A stretch of DNA of 64,000 bases from Gelidibacter salicanalis (GTDB lineage Bacteria; Bacteroidota; Bacteroidia; Flavobacteriales; Flavobacteriaceae). Under the pieces are notes generated by a model. That model had not been told where the DNA came from, did not search any database, and worked only from the letters and a program-made list of their open reading frames with translations. Below are positions 1 to 9,944 of this stretch, in pieces. Positions within the stretch are counted from its first letter, which is position 1. Every line of letters starts with the position of its first letter. The stretch lies in contig NZ_VORX01000003.1 in the NCBI RefSeq assembly GCF_007997285.1, forward strand, positions 372,001-436,000, written 5' to 3'. Made by a program: the position numbers and the translations under genes.

Positions 1-89
1 AATATATTGAACGCATCGATAAGTCACTAAAAGGTGAAGAAAACCCTATTAAAGACGCCGATTTATTGGACAAACGTAAAAAATCGTAA
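1..89 (+). CDS. rbfA: Ribosome-binding factor A, C-terminal end (partial)
   Basis: Only the last 28 codons are present, read in frame from position 3 to a TAA at 87-89. The tail ends in LLDKRKKS and has the charged, lysine-rich character of flavobacterial RbfA C-termini, where this gene commonly precedes an FtsX-type permease as it does here. RbfA binds the 30S subunit and helps mature the 5' end of 16S rRNA. With so little sequence the identification rests on the tail pattern and gene order and is an inference. Confidence 0.6.
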   Translation, partial: YIERIDKSLKGEENPIKDADLLDKRKKS

Positions 90-1292
90 TTGAACTTTGC
101 GCTTTACATCGCTAAGCGATACCTCTTTACCAAGAGCAGCAATAATGCCATCAATATCATGACCATTATTGCCGCTTCAGGTGTAGTTGTTGCCGCAGCA
201 GCGTTGTTTATAGTGCTTTCAGGATTTGCGGGCCTAAAGGATTTTAGCCTCGAATTTTCTTCTTTTGTAGATCCTGACCTTAAAATTACACCCGCCCAAG
301 GGAAATCTTTTTTACTTACTGAAAAAGACTCCACCGCGCTTAGCAAGATTGATGGTATTGCCTCCTATTCAAAGATTATTGAGGAGCGTATCATTATTGA
401 ATTTGACAATAAAAATTTATTAGCATCTTTAAAAGGTGTTGACGATCAGTATTTGAACGTCACCAATATTGATTCCATGATCATTCAAGGGCAATGGTTT
501 CAGAAAGGCAGCGGACAGTTGGTTTCGGGCTGGGGCATTGCGCATAACCTCTCTTTTGGAGTGTTAGATTATGGCAAAACCCTCAATGTATACGTTCCTA
601 AACCGGGCGTCGGACAAATTAGCTCAATCAAAGGCGCGTTTAACTCGCTGACCATGGTGAATATTGGGGTTTTTGATGTGAATGAAGATTTAAACGCCTC
701 GTACGTTTATACGGACATCGTGAATGCACGCTATTTGATGGACTACGCGTCCAACCAACTGAGCAGCATCGAAATTAAATTGAAGCCCAACACAGACGAA
801 AAATCAGTTAGAAATGCCATATTAAAGCAGTTTGAAACCAACGTCATCGTTAAAAACAGAGCGCAACTGAACGATTCGCTCTACAAGATGCTAAACACTG
901 AAAATTTAGTGGTGTATCTGATTTTCACCTTAGTAATCATCATTGCCTTATTTAACGTCATTGGCGCCTTAATCATGATGATTCTAGACAAAAAAGGGTC
1001 TCTGCACACGCTTTACAATATTGGAGCGACTACAAAGGATATCCGTCGGGTATTCTTCCTACAGGGTAGTTTGATGACTATTCTTGGAGGATTTGTAGGG
1101 GTTTTAATTGGCTTTATCTTAGTGGTACTACAGCAGCAATTTGCGTTGGTTATGATTACGCCATCGCTACCTTATCCCGTCAGAATTCAAGTCATGAATA
1201 TTATTTTGGTCCTGGTGACCATCACGGTTTTAGGCGTGATTGCTTCCAAAATAGCCTCAGGACGTATTACTGAAAAACTGATCAGAAGTTAA
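90..1292 (+). CDS. FtsX-family ABC transporter permease (LolC/LolE-like)
   Basis: A 400-residue inner-membrane permease of the MacB/FtsX family, related to the LolC/LolE subunits that help release lipoproteins to the outer membrane. It has the family layout: one membrane helix near residues 22-46, a large periplasmic domain (about 50-265), then three helices near 271-296, 322-347 and 371-391. The cytoplasmic loop with LHTLYNIGATTKDIRRVF before the third helix is the usual contact with the ATPase. The TTG start directly abuts the rbfA stop codon, so the two are probably co-transcribed and translationally coupled. No ATPase gene lies next to it, so its partner must be encoded elsewhere. The exact substrate cannot be told from sequence. 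Confidence 0.85.
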   Translation: MNFALYIAKRYLFTKSSNNAINIMTIIAASGVVVAAAALFIVLSGFAGLKDFSLEFSSFVDPDLKITPAQGKSFLLTEKDSTALSKIDGIASYSKIIEERIIIEFDNKNLLASLKGVDDQYLNVTNIDSMIIQGQWFQKGSGQLVSGWGIAHNLSFGVLDYGKTLNVYVPKPGVGQISSIKGAFNSLTMVNIGVFDVNEDLNASYVYTDIVNARYLMDYASNQLSSIEIKLKPNTDEKSVRNAILKQFETNVIVKNRAQLNDSLYKMLNTENLVVYLIFTLVIIIALFNVIGALIMMILDKKGSLHTLYNIGATTKDIRRVFFLQGSLMTILGGFVGVLIGFILVVLQQQFALVMITPSLPYPVRIQVMNIILVLVTITVLGVIASKIASGRITEKLIRS

Positions 1293-1383
1293 ATTAGTGA
1301 AACTCAAATTTTTTAAAAGCTGCGAATCAATGAATTAAGAATTGTTAGTAGAACTAATCCTGATTTTCAGCCGGATCCTTGGG

Positions 1384-1416
1384 TTTTATTCCCCGACGCT
1401 CGGCGTCAAAATAAAA
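1384..1416. terminator. Hairpin between convergent genes
   Basis: An inverted repeat GACGC-TCG-GCGTC sits inside complementary TTTTATT and AATAAAA flanks. It lies between the permease gene (+) and dusB (-), which converge, so it could terminate both transcripts. The GC stem is only 5 bp, so the call is moderate. Confidence 0.45.
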
Positions 1417-1494
1417 AAGGAACTTATACTTAATACCTCTTACCCTTGCGTCGAAGTCGATCGTTATCAGATGTCATAATTGGTCTTCTAACGC

Positions 1495-2487
1495 TTAGAC
1501 AAACTCGTATCCGGAAAACACTTCCAACACTTCATCAAAAGCAGCAAAAACGTGCTCAGACTCATCATTGGTGACCATTTTTGTGCGGTATTCCTTAAAG
1601 TTTGGTATGCCTTTAAAATAATTGGTATAGTGACGTCGGGTTTCAAAAACACCCAGCTTCTCCCCTTTCCAATCAATGGCCATTTGTAAATGTCTGCGCG
1701 CAGCATCTACACGTTCTTCCAAAGAAATTGGGGCGAGATGCTCGCCAGTATTAAAAAAGTGTTTGACTTGCTTAAAAAACCAAGGATTTCCAATACTCGC
1801 ACGGCCAATCATACAACCGTCCAAGCCGTAAACATCACGCATTTCCATCGCTTTTTCTGGGGTATCCACATCGCCATTACCAAAAACAGGAATGTGCATA
1901 CGGGGATTGTTTTTCACCTCAGCAATCGGTCCCCAATCGGCATTGCCCTTATACATTTGAGCGCGTGTACGCCCGTGGATGGAAATCGCTTTACAACCCA
2001 CATCCTGTAAACGTTCCGCCACTTCCACAATCCGGATGGAATCATGGTCCCATCCCAAACGGGTTTTGACCGTAACCGGTAGATTGGTGCGTTTTACCAT
2101 CTCAGCAGTTAATTGCTCCATCAGGCACACATCCTTTAAAATACCGGCGCCGGCACCTTTACTGACTACCTTTTTTACGGGGCAGCCAAAGTTGATGTCG
2201 ATAATATCAGGATTCGATTTTTCAACAATATCAATGGTTTGCAACATGCTTTCCAAATTGGCTCCAAAAATCTGAATCCCTACTGGACGCTCGCGTTCAT
2301 AAATATCTAACTTCATAATGCTTTTTGCCGCATCCCTGATCAAGCCTTCGCTAGAAATGAATTCTGTGTACACCACATCAGCACCGTGCTCTTTGCACAA
2401 GGCTCTGAAAGGAGGATCACTGACATCTTCCATAGGTGCTAGAAGCAAAGGAAAGTCCGGAAGTTGTATGTCGCCTATTTTAACCAC
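1495..2487 (-). CDS. dusB: tRNA-dihydrouridine synthase DusB
   Basis: An FMN-dependent TIM-barrel enzyme that reduces uridine to dihydrouridine in the tRNA D-loop. The N-terminal LLLAPMEDVSDPPFR strand, the FGCPVKK motif with the catalytic cysteine, the KGAGAGIL segment and VKTRLGW later on are all diagnostic of the Dus family. Length is normal at about 330 residues. The frame stays open to a TTG at 2505, but a GTG at 2485-2487 gives an N-terminus starting just before KIGDIQLPDF, as in related proteins, so I chose that start. It converges with the permease gene and nothing here suggests an operon. Confidence 0.93.
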   Translation of the reverse strand: MVKIGDIQLPDFPLLLAPMEDVSDPPFRALCKEHGADVVYTEFISSEGLIRDAAKSIMKLDIYERERPVGIQIFGANLESMLQTIDIVEKSNPDIIDINFGCPVKKVVSKGAGAGILKDVCLMEQLTAEMVKRTNLPVTVKTRLGWDHDSIRIVEVAERLQDVGCKAISIHGRTRAQMYKGNADWGPIAEVKNNPRMHIPVFGNGDVDTPEKAMEMRDVYGLDGCMIGRASIGNPWFFKQVKHFFNTGEHLAPISLEERVDAARRHLQMAIDWKGEKLGVFETRRHYTNYFKGIPNFKEYRTKMVTNDESEHVFAAFDEVLEVFSGYEFV

Positions 2488-2605
2488 TTTTGAAATTTTC
2501 GACAAAATTACTGCTTTTTCTGCAAATGCAATTGTTTAAACCTCAGAGGTTTTAGTAAAACACCAAACGATGGCGTGTAGAATATGATGACAATTATAAA
2601 AGTCC

Positions 2606-5032
2606 TTAATTTTCAGACTTCTCTAAACGCTCGGTTTCTTGTTGGGACTTGCTGCTCTGATTGGTTTCTAAGTTGGTGTTCCCAAATTTGTAGCGGAAAC
2701 CCAATTTGATAAATCGTGTATCCTGATCATAATAGATGCGGCTATTCTGATTGAGGTAACGGGAGCTGATATCATAATTTTGAGTATTAAATAGATCTGA
2801 AATGACCACAGAGACACTTCCCTTATTCTTTAACACACTTTTAGACATGGTCAATTCTGAAGCTAAAATATCCTGAACTTCCCTAAATCCACTCATACTT
2901 TTACTCATATACGTCAGGTTAAAATTCACATTCAAACTTTTATCCTTTAAGAAAGTAAAATCATTACTCAACACGCTGTAATTAGACCATTGGTCGCGGT
3001 CAATTTTGATACCTTCAAATTCCGCTTCATCATGAGTATTGAAAAAGGAGGTGACAAAATATACAGACCAATTTTCTAACATATAAAAATAAGTGATAAA
3101 ATCAAATCCAAATTCCACCGTTTTATCGAGATTGACTGGCGTATAAGTTAAAATATTATTGACGTTGTCCTGATACGGCAATTCAAAAATATTATTGGAA
3201 TACGTTTTATAATAAGCTTCCAGCGTGTAGGTACCTTGGACCAAGGAGGTGCCAATAACGGCATGATCAACAATAACGGGTTTTAAATTTGGGTTTCCGG
3301 TAACAATATTAAAATCGTTAAGGTAAAACTGAAAGGGATTTAGATTTTGGTAGTTGGGGCGCTGGATACTTTTTTTGTAATTGGTGTAGACAGACACCTG
3401 GTCTGAAACTGTATAACTCAAACTTGCGGTAGGAAACCATTCCAGATAATCTTTTGTTTTACTGTTGCCTTCAAGCACCGAATTGCTTTCCACATTAGTC
3501 TGTTCCGCACGTAAACCTGTCACTAAATTCAGTTTGTCCCAATCTTTTGAAAAATTGAAGTACCCTGCAACAATGACTTCATCATAATCAAAGGCATCGG
3601 TATTGTTGGAATCAATAATTTGAGAGCCGTTTACCTGATCAAATTGGGTAATATTGCTAGAGCTCTTGATGGCGGAACCTTTCGCACCCAATTCAAGGTT
3701 TCCACCCTCGCCTAAAGGCAAAGTGTAATCCGCTTTGGCGGTATAAATATTGGTGTTCTGATGATTGTCGGTTAGGAATGCTGTGGTCTCTAAAAAACGC
3801 CCATCAGCATCAAAATAATCGCTTTTTACATTTTGTTTACGATTGTAGTCAAAAATGGTATAGTGGGCATTGATGGCTAAGGTTTCGCCCGGATTCTTAA
3901 ATTTATGAACGTAATCCAGATCAAAACCGAGATTGTATTTATCATCATCAGATAAATTGTTGGCATTAAAAAAATAATCCAAAGCTTCATTCGCATCCAA
4001 AACTTGAGTGGAATTGTTGATCTGATATTTAAAATAAGGCAGCACCAGCATGTTGGAGGTTAAGCTTAAGGTATTATTCTCGTTGAGTGTATAGTCAAAA
4101 TTGAAATTGAAATTATGTGTTTTTGACCAAGTGTTTCTGTTGACATTCGATTTAAAAATTTCATCAATGGCATTTGCACCGTCGTAATAGTTTACCACCT
4201 CATCCTGATCTCTATTAATTTTATTTTGCGAATAGCTATAGTTCGCGAAAAAGTCGATTTTTTCGTTCTTAAAAAAGTGACTGGTTCCAGGATTGTACCG
4301 CGGAAAAACACCTTGTTCAAAATTGGCAAACACATTCCCTCTATAACCCGTAATTAAATTCTTGCTCATTACAATGTTAATGACCGCGCCACTAGAAGCA
4401 TCATATTTTGCTGAAGGGTTGGTAATAACTTCCACCGATTTTATATTATTGGCTGATGAACCTTCCAACAATTGTATCAATTCTTCAGTATTCAACTGCA
4501 CTTTCTTATCATTGATATAGACCGTTGGCTTGGAATTTTTAACTTGTATGTTATTGTCCAACACCAATATGCCTGGCGTATTTTTTAACACTTCAAACAT
4601 GGTGCCTTCAATAAGGGCCGTGTTTTCAATCGTAAATACCAAGCGGTCTGCTTCCTTTTTTAAGGTAGGTCGCTTTACCAAAATATTAACTTCATCCAAT
4701 TGCTGCGACGACTCATTTAGAGTTACCGTCCCCATGTCAATAGAACGCTCAAGACTGATAGATTTATGTACCTCTGTAAAACCAATAAAACTGACGCTCA
4801 GTAAATAGGCATCAGTATTGATTTTATCTAAGAGAAAAATGCCCTTCTCATTAGTAGATACACCTTTAACCACTGCTGAATCCTGAGCCTGTTTTAAAAT
4901 TATGTTGGCAAATGCAATAGGCAAACCTTCAGCATCCCGTACAGTACCTGAAATAGAGAGGTCTTGGCCAAAACTGAAGGTTACGGAAAGAAGAGCGAAT
5001 ACGATGTAGGTAAAACTAATGGAGCGTTTCAA
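2606..5032 (-). CDS. TonB-dependent-receptor-like outer membrane beta-barrel protein
   Basis: An 808-residue outer-membrane protein with a signal peptide (residues 1-23, ending FSFGQ). A carboxypeptidase-regulatory-like beta-sandwich follows (about 27-110, beginning SGTVRDAEGLPIAFANI), then a plug-like region (about 115-215, with INDKKVQL and VEVITNPSAKYD) and a large barrel of the OMP_b-brl_3 type to the end. It ends in a long charged tail (QSSKSQQETERLEKSEN) rather than the usual aromatic barrel end, which sits at RYKFGN just before. Such proteins take up ligands with TonB energy or are orphan TonB-like barrels. No SusD partner lies beside it and the substrate is unknown. Confidence 0.85.
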   Translation of the reverse strand: MKRSISFTYIVFALLSVTFSFGQDLSISGTVRDAEGLPIAFANIILKQAQDSAVVKGVSTNEKGIFLLDKINTDAYLLSVSFIGFTEVHKSISLERSIDMGTVTLNESSQQLDEVNILVKRPTLKKEADRLVFTIENTALIEGTMFEVLKNTPGILVLDNNIQVKNSKPTVYINDKKVQLNTEELIQLLEGSSANNIKSVEVITNPSAKYDASSGAVINIVMSKNLITGYRGNVFANFEQGVFPRYNPGTSHFFKNEKIDFFANYSYSQNKINRDQDEVVNYYDGANAIDEIFKSNVNRNTWSKTHNFNFNFDYTLNENNTLSLTSNMLVLPYFKYQINNSTQVLDANEALDYFFNANNLSDDDKYNLGFDLDYVHKFKNPGETLAINAHYTIFDYNRKQNVKSDYFDADGRFLETTAFLTDNHQNTNIYTAKADYTLPLGEGGNLELGAKGSAIKSSSNITQFDQVNGSQIIDSNNTDAFDYDEVIVAGYFNFSKDWDKLNLVTGLRAEQTNVESNSVLEGNSKTKDYLEWFPTASLSYTVSDQVSVYTNYKKSIQRPNYQNLNPFQFYLNDFNIVTGNPNLKPVIVDHAVIGTSLVQGTYTLEAYYKTYSNNIFELPYQDNVNNILTYTPVNLDKTVEFGFDFITYFYMLENWSVYFVTSFFNTHDEAEFEGIKIDRDQWSNYSVLSNDFTFLKDKSLNVNFNLTYMSKSMSGFREVQDILASELTMSKSVLKNKGSVSVVISDLFNTQNYDISSRYLNQNSRIYYDQDTRFIKLGFRYKFGNTNLETNQSSKSQQETERLEKSEN

Positions 5033-5148
5033 ACAGATTTTTTTAGTACCGCAATATATAAATAGTTTTAGAAATAATTTTACGGTATAGCCACAGATAT
5101 ACTGCTATTTAGAATCAATAAAAAACATTTAAAAGCTAATAAATCGCT

Positions 5149-5156
5149 TATATTTG
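5149..5156 (+). promoter_or_regulatory. Bacteroidota -7 element for lepA
   Basis: TATATTTG matches the phylum's -7 consensus TAnnTTTG and lies 22 bp before the lepA ATG. No clear TTG -33 element is visible. Confidence 0.5.
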
Positions 5157-5178
5157 CACATTAGTTAGCGCAGTTTTT

Positions 5179-6975
5179 ATGAAGAACATTCGAAATTTTT
5201 GCATTATTGCACATATAGATCACGGTAAAAGTACCCTGGCGGATCGGTTATTGGACTTTACCGGTTCCGTAACTGAGCGGGAGAAACAAAACCAACTGCT
5301 AGACAGTATGGATTTGGAGCGTGAGCGTGGCATTACCATAAAATCTCACGCCATTCAGATGGATTATACGTATAAGGGAGAGCAATATGTCTTAAATCTT
5401 ATTGATACTCCAGGACACGTTGATTTTTCCTATGAAGTGTCGCGGTCCATTGCGGCCTGTGAAGGTGCATTATTAATTGTTGATGCAGCACAAAGTATTC
5501 AAGCACAAACCATATCCAATTTATATTTAGCTTTAGAAAACGACTTGGAAATTATTCCAATCTTGAATAAAGTCGATTTGCCAAGTGCAAATCCTGAAGA
5601 AGTAACAGATGATATTGTCGAATTATTAGGGTGTAAACCAGAAGATGTGATCCATGCCAGTGGTAAAACAGGTTTTGGTGTCGATAAAATATTAGAAGCA
5701 GTTATTGAACGTATTCCTGCACCAAAAGGAGATCCGAATGCACCTTTACAAGCCTTGATTTTTGACTCGGTTTACAATACCTTTAGAGGAATTGAAACCT
5801 ACTTTAGAGTATTTGACGGAGAAATTAAAAAAGGTCAAAAAATTAAATTCGTCGCCACGGATAAAGAATATTATGCGGACGAAGTTGGTACCTTAAAATT
5901 GACCCAAGTTGCAAAACAGAGTGTTAAAGCTGGTGATGTTGGCTATTTAATTACGGGAATCAAAACGGCTAAAGAAGTGAAAGTGGGAGATACCATTACT
6001 GACTTTGCCAACCCAACCACTAATATCGTGGAAGGATTTGAGGACGTTAAACCGATGGTGTTTGCGGGAATTTATCCCGTAGATACTGAAGATTATGAAG
6101 AGTTGCGCAGCTCTATGGAAAAGTTGCAATTAAATGATGCTTCCTTGGTGTTTATGCCAGAAAGTTCAGCAGCATTAGGCTTCGGATTTCGTTGTGGGTT
6201 CTTAGGAATGCTCCATATGGAAATTATCCAGGAACGTTTGGAGCGCGAGTTTGACATGACCGTGATCACTACGGTACCTAACGTGTCTTACCATGCCTAT
6301 ACCAACAAAAATCCTGACACGGCTTTTATTGTTAATAACCCATCTGATTTACCAGATCCATCCACCGTTAACCGTGTGGAGGAACCATATATTAAAGCCA
6401 CAATCATTACAAAATCTGACTTTGTTGGTAATGTGATGTCTTTGTGTATTGAGAAAAGAGGGAATGTTCTTAATCAAACGTATTTAACGCCTGAACGCGT
6501 TGAATTGACCTTTGAAATGCCATTGGCAGAAATTGTCTTCGATTTTTACGACCGCTTAAAAACGGTTTCAAAAGGCTATGCGTCTTTCGATTACCATCCT
6601 ATTGGCATGAAAGTTTCCAAATTGGTCCGTTTGGATATTTTATTGAATGCACAACCCGTAGATGCACTTTCAGCGTTAATCCACGCGGATAATGCTCAAA
6701 ATATCGGTAAAAAAATGTGCGAAAAGTTGAAGGAATTGATTCCGCGTCAACAATTTGATATTCCAATTCAAGCCGCTGTAGGAGCTAAAATTATCTCTAG
6801 AGAAACCATTAAGGCACTGCGTAAGGATGTGACCGCAAAATGTTATGGTGGAGATATTTCACGTAAACGTAAACTTCTTGAAAAACAGAAAAAAGGTAAA
6901 AAACGTATGCGCCAAGTAGGAAATGTTGAAATTCCGCAACAGGCCTTTATGGCAGTTTTAAAGCTGAATGATTAG
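5179..6975 (+). CDS. lepA: Elongation factor 4 (back-translocase LepA)
   Basis: A 598-residue translational GTPase that rebinds stalled or mistranslocated ribosomes and affects 30S assembly and translation under stress. All GTPase motifs are visible: AHIDHGKST at residues 11-19, DTPGH at 76-80 and NKVD at 130-133. The LepA-specific C-terminal domain ends in a basic segment ([16 protein letters not shown]) followed by [13 protein letters not shown], the family signature. Length is standard. It is a stand-alone gene with its own promoter-like element upstream and a strong terminator downstream. Confidence 0.97.
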   Translation: MKNIRNFCIIAHIDHGKSTLADRLLDFTGSVTEREKQNQLLDSMDLERERGITIKSHAIQMDYTYKGEQYVLNLIDTPGHVDFSYEVSRSIAACEGALLIVDAAQSIQAQTISNLYLALENDLEIIPILNKVDLPSANPEEVTDDIVELLGCKPEDVIHASGKTGFGVDKILEAVIERIPAPKGDPNAPLQALIFDSVYNTFRGIETYFRVFDGEIKKGQKIKFVATDKEYYADEVGTLKLTQVAKQSVKAGDVGYLITGIKTAKEVKVGDTITDFANPTTNIVEGFEDVKPMVFAGIYPVDTEDYEELRSSMEKLQLNDASLVFMPESSAALGFGFRCGFLGMLHMEIIQERLEREFDMTVITTVPNVSYHAYTNKNPDTAFIVNNPSDLPDPSTVNRVEEPYIKATIITKSDFVGNVMSLCIEKRGNVLNQTYLTPERVELTFEMPLAEIVFDFYDRLKTVSKGYASFDYHPIGMKVSKLVRLDILLNAQPVDALSALIHADNAQNIGKKMCEKLKELIPRQQFDIPIQAAVGAKIISRETIKALRKDVTAKCYGGDISRKRKLLEKQKKGKKRMRQVGNVEIPQQAFMAVLKLND

Positions 6976-7016
6976 TTATAGAACTACTGTTCTATAACAT
7001 AGAATAACACAATTAT

Positions 7017-7058
7017 AAAGCGGCGTCCCAGAAATCAATAGTTCTTGGGCGCCGCTTT
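7017..7058 (+). terminator. Strong rho-independent terminator after lepA
   Basis: A 17-position stem (15 Watson-Crick pairs, one G-T, one mismatch) runs from AAAGCGGCG to CGCCGCTTT with an 8-nt loop and is followed by CGTTTT. It lies between lepA and glgA, both on the + strand. Confidence 0.85.
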
Positions 7059-7176
7059 CGTTTTACAAATGCTCTATATAAAAAGAAGGTCACAATGATT
7101 TAATTATTTATTTAAATGATATCCATGTTATATGCTCAAATATTTTGTAGTTTTAAACAACTCATAAAATCAACCA

Positions 7177-8580
7177 ATGACCATATTTCATATCAGTGCC
7201 GAATGCTATCCCATTGCCAAAGTTGGCGGTTTGGGAGATGTGGTTGGGGCACTTCCTAAATATCAAAACAAATTAGGCGAAACAAGTAGCGTTATCATGC
7301 CCTTTTATGATAACAAATTTACCAATACCCACAGCTTTAAGAAAGTGTTCAGTGGACGATTTAATTTGGGCAGACCCTTTGCGTTTGATATTTTGACCTT
7401 GGTAGACAACACGCTGGGCTATGATTTGTATCTGGTTCATATTCCTGGTTTGTTATACACAGATTACGTTTATTCCTCCAATGATACGGAACGCTTTTTG
7501 GGCTTTCAAATCGCTGCTCTAGATTGGTTGGTGCAGTTGAAAGAACAACCTGATATAGTGCATTGCCACGACCATCATACGGGTTTAATTCCGTTTATGA
7601 TGTCTCAATCTTATGCTTATCATAAGTTGCGCAGTACGCCCAGTGTTGTCACCATTCATAATGGCCAATACCAAGGTTGGTTTGGGCATAATAAAATTCA
7701 CCTCATCCCACCATTCGATTTTTCTAAAGCTGGATTGTTAGATTGGAAAAAGCTGATCAACCCTTTAGCTTCCGCCATAAAATGTGCTTGGAAAGTGACC
7801 ACGGTATCTCCAAACTATATGGAGGAATTGACCCATGCGGCTAACGGATTGGAAGATTTGTTGCGCTATGAGCGCGGTAAATGCGTGGGGATTTTAAACG
7901 GTATTGATGATAAGGTTTGGGATCCATCTACAGATTCTGACTTGATTAAAAATTATTCCATCAAAACCGTTCAGGCGGGTAAAAAAGCGAATAAAGACTG
8001 GCTCTGTAAGGAGTTCAATCTCGATCCTAAATTGCCCTTATTTGCCTTTATTGGACGTTTGGTTGATGAAAAAGGCGCGGATTTACTTCCAGAAATTTTC
8101 AACAACTCACTCTATCATAAAAATCTATCCATCATGATGTTAGGATCTGGAGATTCTGGTGTGGAACAACAATTGGACCGCTTAAAACAACAATATGCTG
8201 GCTATTACAATACCTATATTGGCTATAATGAACGTTTGGCCCATATCCTTTACGCTGCCGCAGATTTTTTAGTGATGCCCTCCCGGGTGGAACCTTGTGG
8301 TTTAAATCAGATGTACGCTTTGCGCTACGGCACCGTACCTATCGTTAATAAAGTGGGTGGTTTAAAAGATACGGTAGACGATTTTGACAATGGAGGTTTT
8401 GGGGTGCTTCACGATGGCGCCACCGTACAAGAAGGTAGCTTTGCCATCTACAGAGCTATAAATTTTTACAATGATACGGTCAGGTTCAAAAAAAATCGTA
8501 ATTTAATCATGAAAATTGATCATTCTTGGGATACTTCAGCCCAAGCCTATTTAAATCTCTATAACTCACTAAAGCTATAA
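7177..8580 (+). CDS. glgA: Glycogen synthase (ADP-glucose type)
   Basis: A GT5 glycosyltransferase that extends alpha-1,4-glucan from ADP-glucose. The N-terminal ADP-glucose-binding motif KVGGLGDVVG is at residues 15-24, with HDHHTGLIP further on and the C-terminal PSRVEPCGLNQMYALRYG segment containing the conserved acid near residue 371. The 467-residue length is normal. It is followed after 2 bp by glgC, which supplies its substrate, so the two form an operon for glycogen storage. No branching enzyme (glgB) is present in this window. Confidence 0.95.
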   Translation: MTIFHISAECYPIAKVGGLGDVVGALPKYQNKLGETSSVIMPFYDNKFTNTHSFKKVFSGRFNLGRPFAFDILTLVDNTLGYDLYLVHIPGLLYTDYVYSSNDTERFLGFQIAALDWLVQLKEQPDIVHCHDHHTGLIPFMMSQSYAYHKLRSTPSVVTIHNGQYQGWFGHNKIHLIPPFDFSKAGLLDWKKLINPLASAIKCAWKVTTVSPNYMEELTHAANGLEDLLRYERGKCVGILNGIDDKVWDPSTDSDLIKNYSIKTVQAGKKANKDWLCKEFNLDPKLPLFAFIGRLVDEKGADLLPEIFNNSLYHKNLSIMMLGSGDSGVEQQLDRLKQQYAGYYNTYIGYNERLAHILYAAADFLVMPSRVEPCGLNQMYALRYGTVPIVNKVGGLKDTVDDFDNGGFGVLHDGATVQEGSFAIYRAINFYNDTVRFKKNRNLIMKIDHSWDTSAQAYLNLYNSLKL

Positions 8581-8582
8581 CT

Positions 8583-9845
8583 ATGTACCACGACAACGTA
8601 ATTTCTATCATTTTAGGTGGTGGGCAAGGCTCTCGACTCTATCCGTTAACACAATCACGCTCAAAACCAGCCGTTCCTATCGCTGGGAAATACAGGTTGG
8701 TAGATATTCCTATATCCAACTGCATCAACTCAGAAATCAAGCGCATGTTCGTGCTTACGCAGTTTAACTCGGCGTCTTTAAATAAGCACATAAAAAACAC
8801 GTATCACTTTAGTTTTTTCAGCCAGGCTTTTGTGGATGTATTGGCGGCTGAACAAACCATGTCAAACAACACGTGGTTTCAAGGCACTGCAGATGCTGTA
8901 CGTCAGAGTATGCACCATTTTTTAAATCATGATTTTGAGTATGCACTAATCCTCTCCGGAGATCAACTGTACCAAATGGACTTTAATAAAATGTTAGATG
9001 CCCATAGAGAAAGTAATGCTGAAATTACCATTGCGACCTTGCCAGTAAAAGAAAAGGAAGCAACATCGTTCGGGATTTTAAAAACTGATGAAAACAGCAT
9101 CATCACCTCGTTTATTGAAAAACCTGACGCCAGTTTATTACCGGATTGGACCTCTCAAGTGAGTGATGATATGAAGGCCCAAGGTCGTAATCACCTCGCG
9201 TCCATGGGAATTTACATTTTTAATAGAGAACTGTTAATAGATTTGATGAACAATCCTGATACCAATGATTTTGGTAAGGAAATCATTCCGCAATCTATCG
9301 AAAAGCACAAAACATTGAGTTACCAATTTGAAGGCTATTGGACAGATATTGGAAATATCGATTCCTTTTTTGAAGCCAATTTGGGCCTAACTGACGAAAT
9401 TCCGGAATTTGATTTGTTTAATAATAACAAACGCATTTTTACCAGAGCACGGATGTTACCCACTACAAAAATTAGTGGAACGACTTTAAACCGAGCGGTC
9501 ATTGCCGATGGTTGTATCATAAACGCCGCTAAAATTGAGCGTTCCGTTATTGGTATTCGCGCCAGAATTGGTCATGATTCTACTATTATTAACACATATA
9601 TGATGGGTAGTGATGTTTATCAAACCCTCGATGAAGTGACCTCAACCTCTAAAATTCCTATTGGTATTGGCGCACGTTGTTTTATTAAGAATGCTATTAT
9701 CGATAAAAATTGCCGCATTGGAAATGACGTGCGCATCAACGGCGATTCGTGTACTGAAGATGTAGAAACAGAAACTTATGTGGTAAGAGATGGAATTGTC
9801 GTGATTCGGAAAGGGGCAATCATTCCTCACGGAACGGTGATTTAA
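8583..9845 (+). CDS. glgC: Glucose-1-phosphate adenylyltransferase
   Basis: Makes ADP-glucose from ATP and glucose-1-phosphate, the committed and usually allosterically controlled step of bacterial glycogen synthesis. The nucleotidyltransferase signature GGGQGSRLYP is at residues 12-21, followed by KPAVP, and YWTDIGNIDSFFEAN precedes the C-terminal left-handed beta-helix rich in I/V hexapeptides. Length (420 residues) is typical. It begins 2 bp after glgA. The end of the gene is followed by a short gap with no clear hairpin before the convergent antiporter gene. Confidence 0.95.
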   Translation: MYHDNVISIILGGGQGSRLYPLTQSRSKPAVPIAGKYRLVDIPISNCINSEIKRMFVLTQFNSASLNKHIKNTYHFSFFSQAFVDVLAAEQTMSNNTWFQGTADAVRQSMHHFLNHDFEYALILSGDQLYQMDFNKMLDAHRESNAEITIATLPVKEKEATSFGILKTDENSIITSFIEKPDASLLPDWTSQVSDDMKAQGRNHLASMGIYIFNRELLIDLMNNPDTNDFGKEIIPQSIEKHKTLSYQFEGYWTDIGNIDSFFEANLGLTDEIPEFDLFNNNKRIFTRARMLPTTKISGTTLNRAVIADGCIINAAKIERSVIGIRARIGHDSTIINTYMMGSDVYQTLDEVTSTSKIPIGIGARCFIKNAIIDKNCRIGNDVRINGDSCTEDVETETYVVRDGIVVIRKGAIIPHGTVI

Positions 9846-9944
9846 GCCTATTTATTTCGAAATCTGCATCTTATCAAATTGGTCAATAAAATGCTTTAAA
9901 TTACACTCAATAAAAAGATTTAACAAAGAAGAAGGCTCAGAGAT

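Noticed and set aside
2446-2470. GGAAAGTCCGG resembling the RNase P RNA signature
   Set aside because: It is coding sequence for the N-terminus of dusB and no paired RNase P RNA elements surround it.
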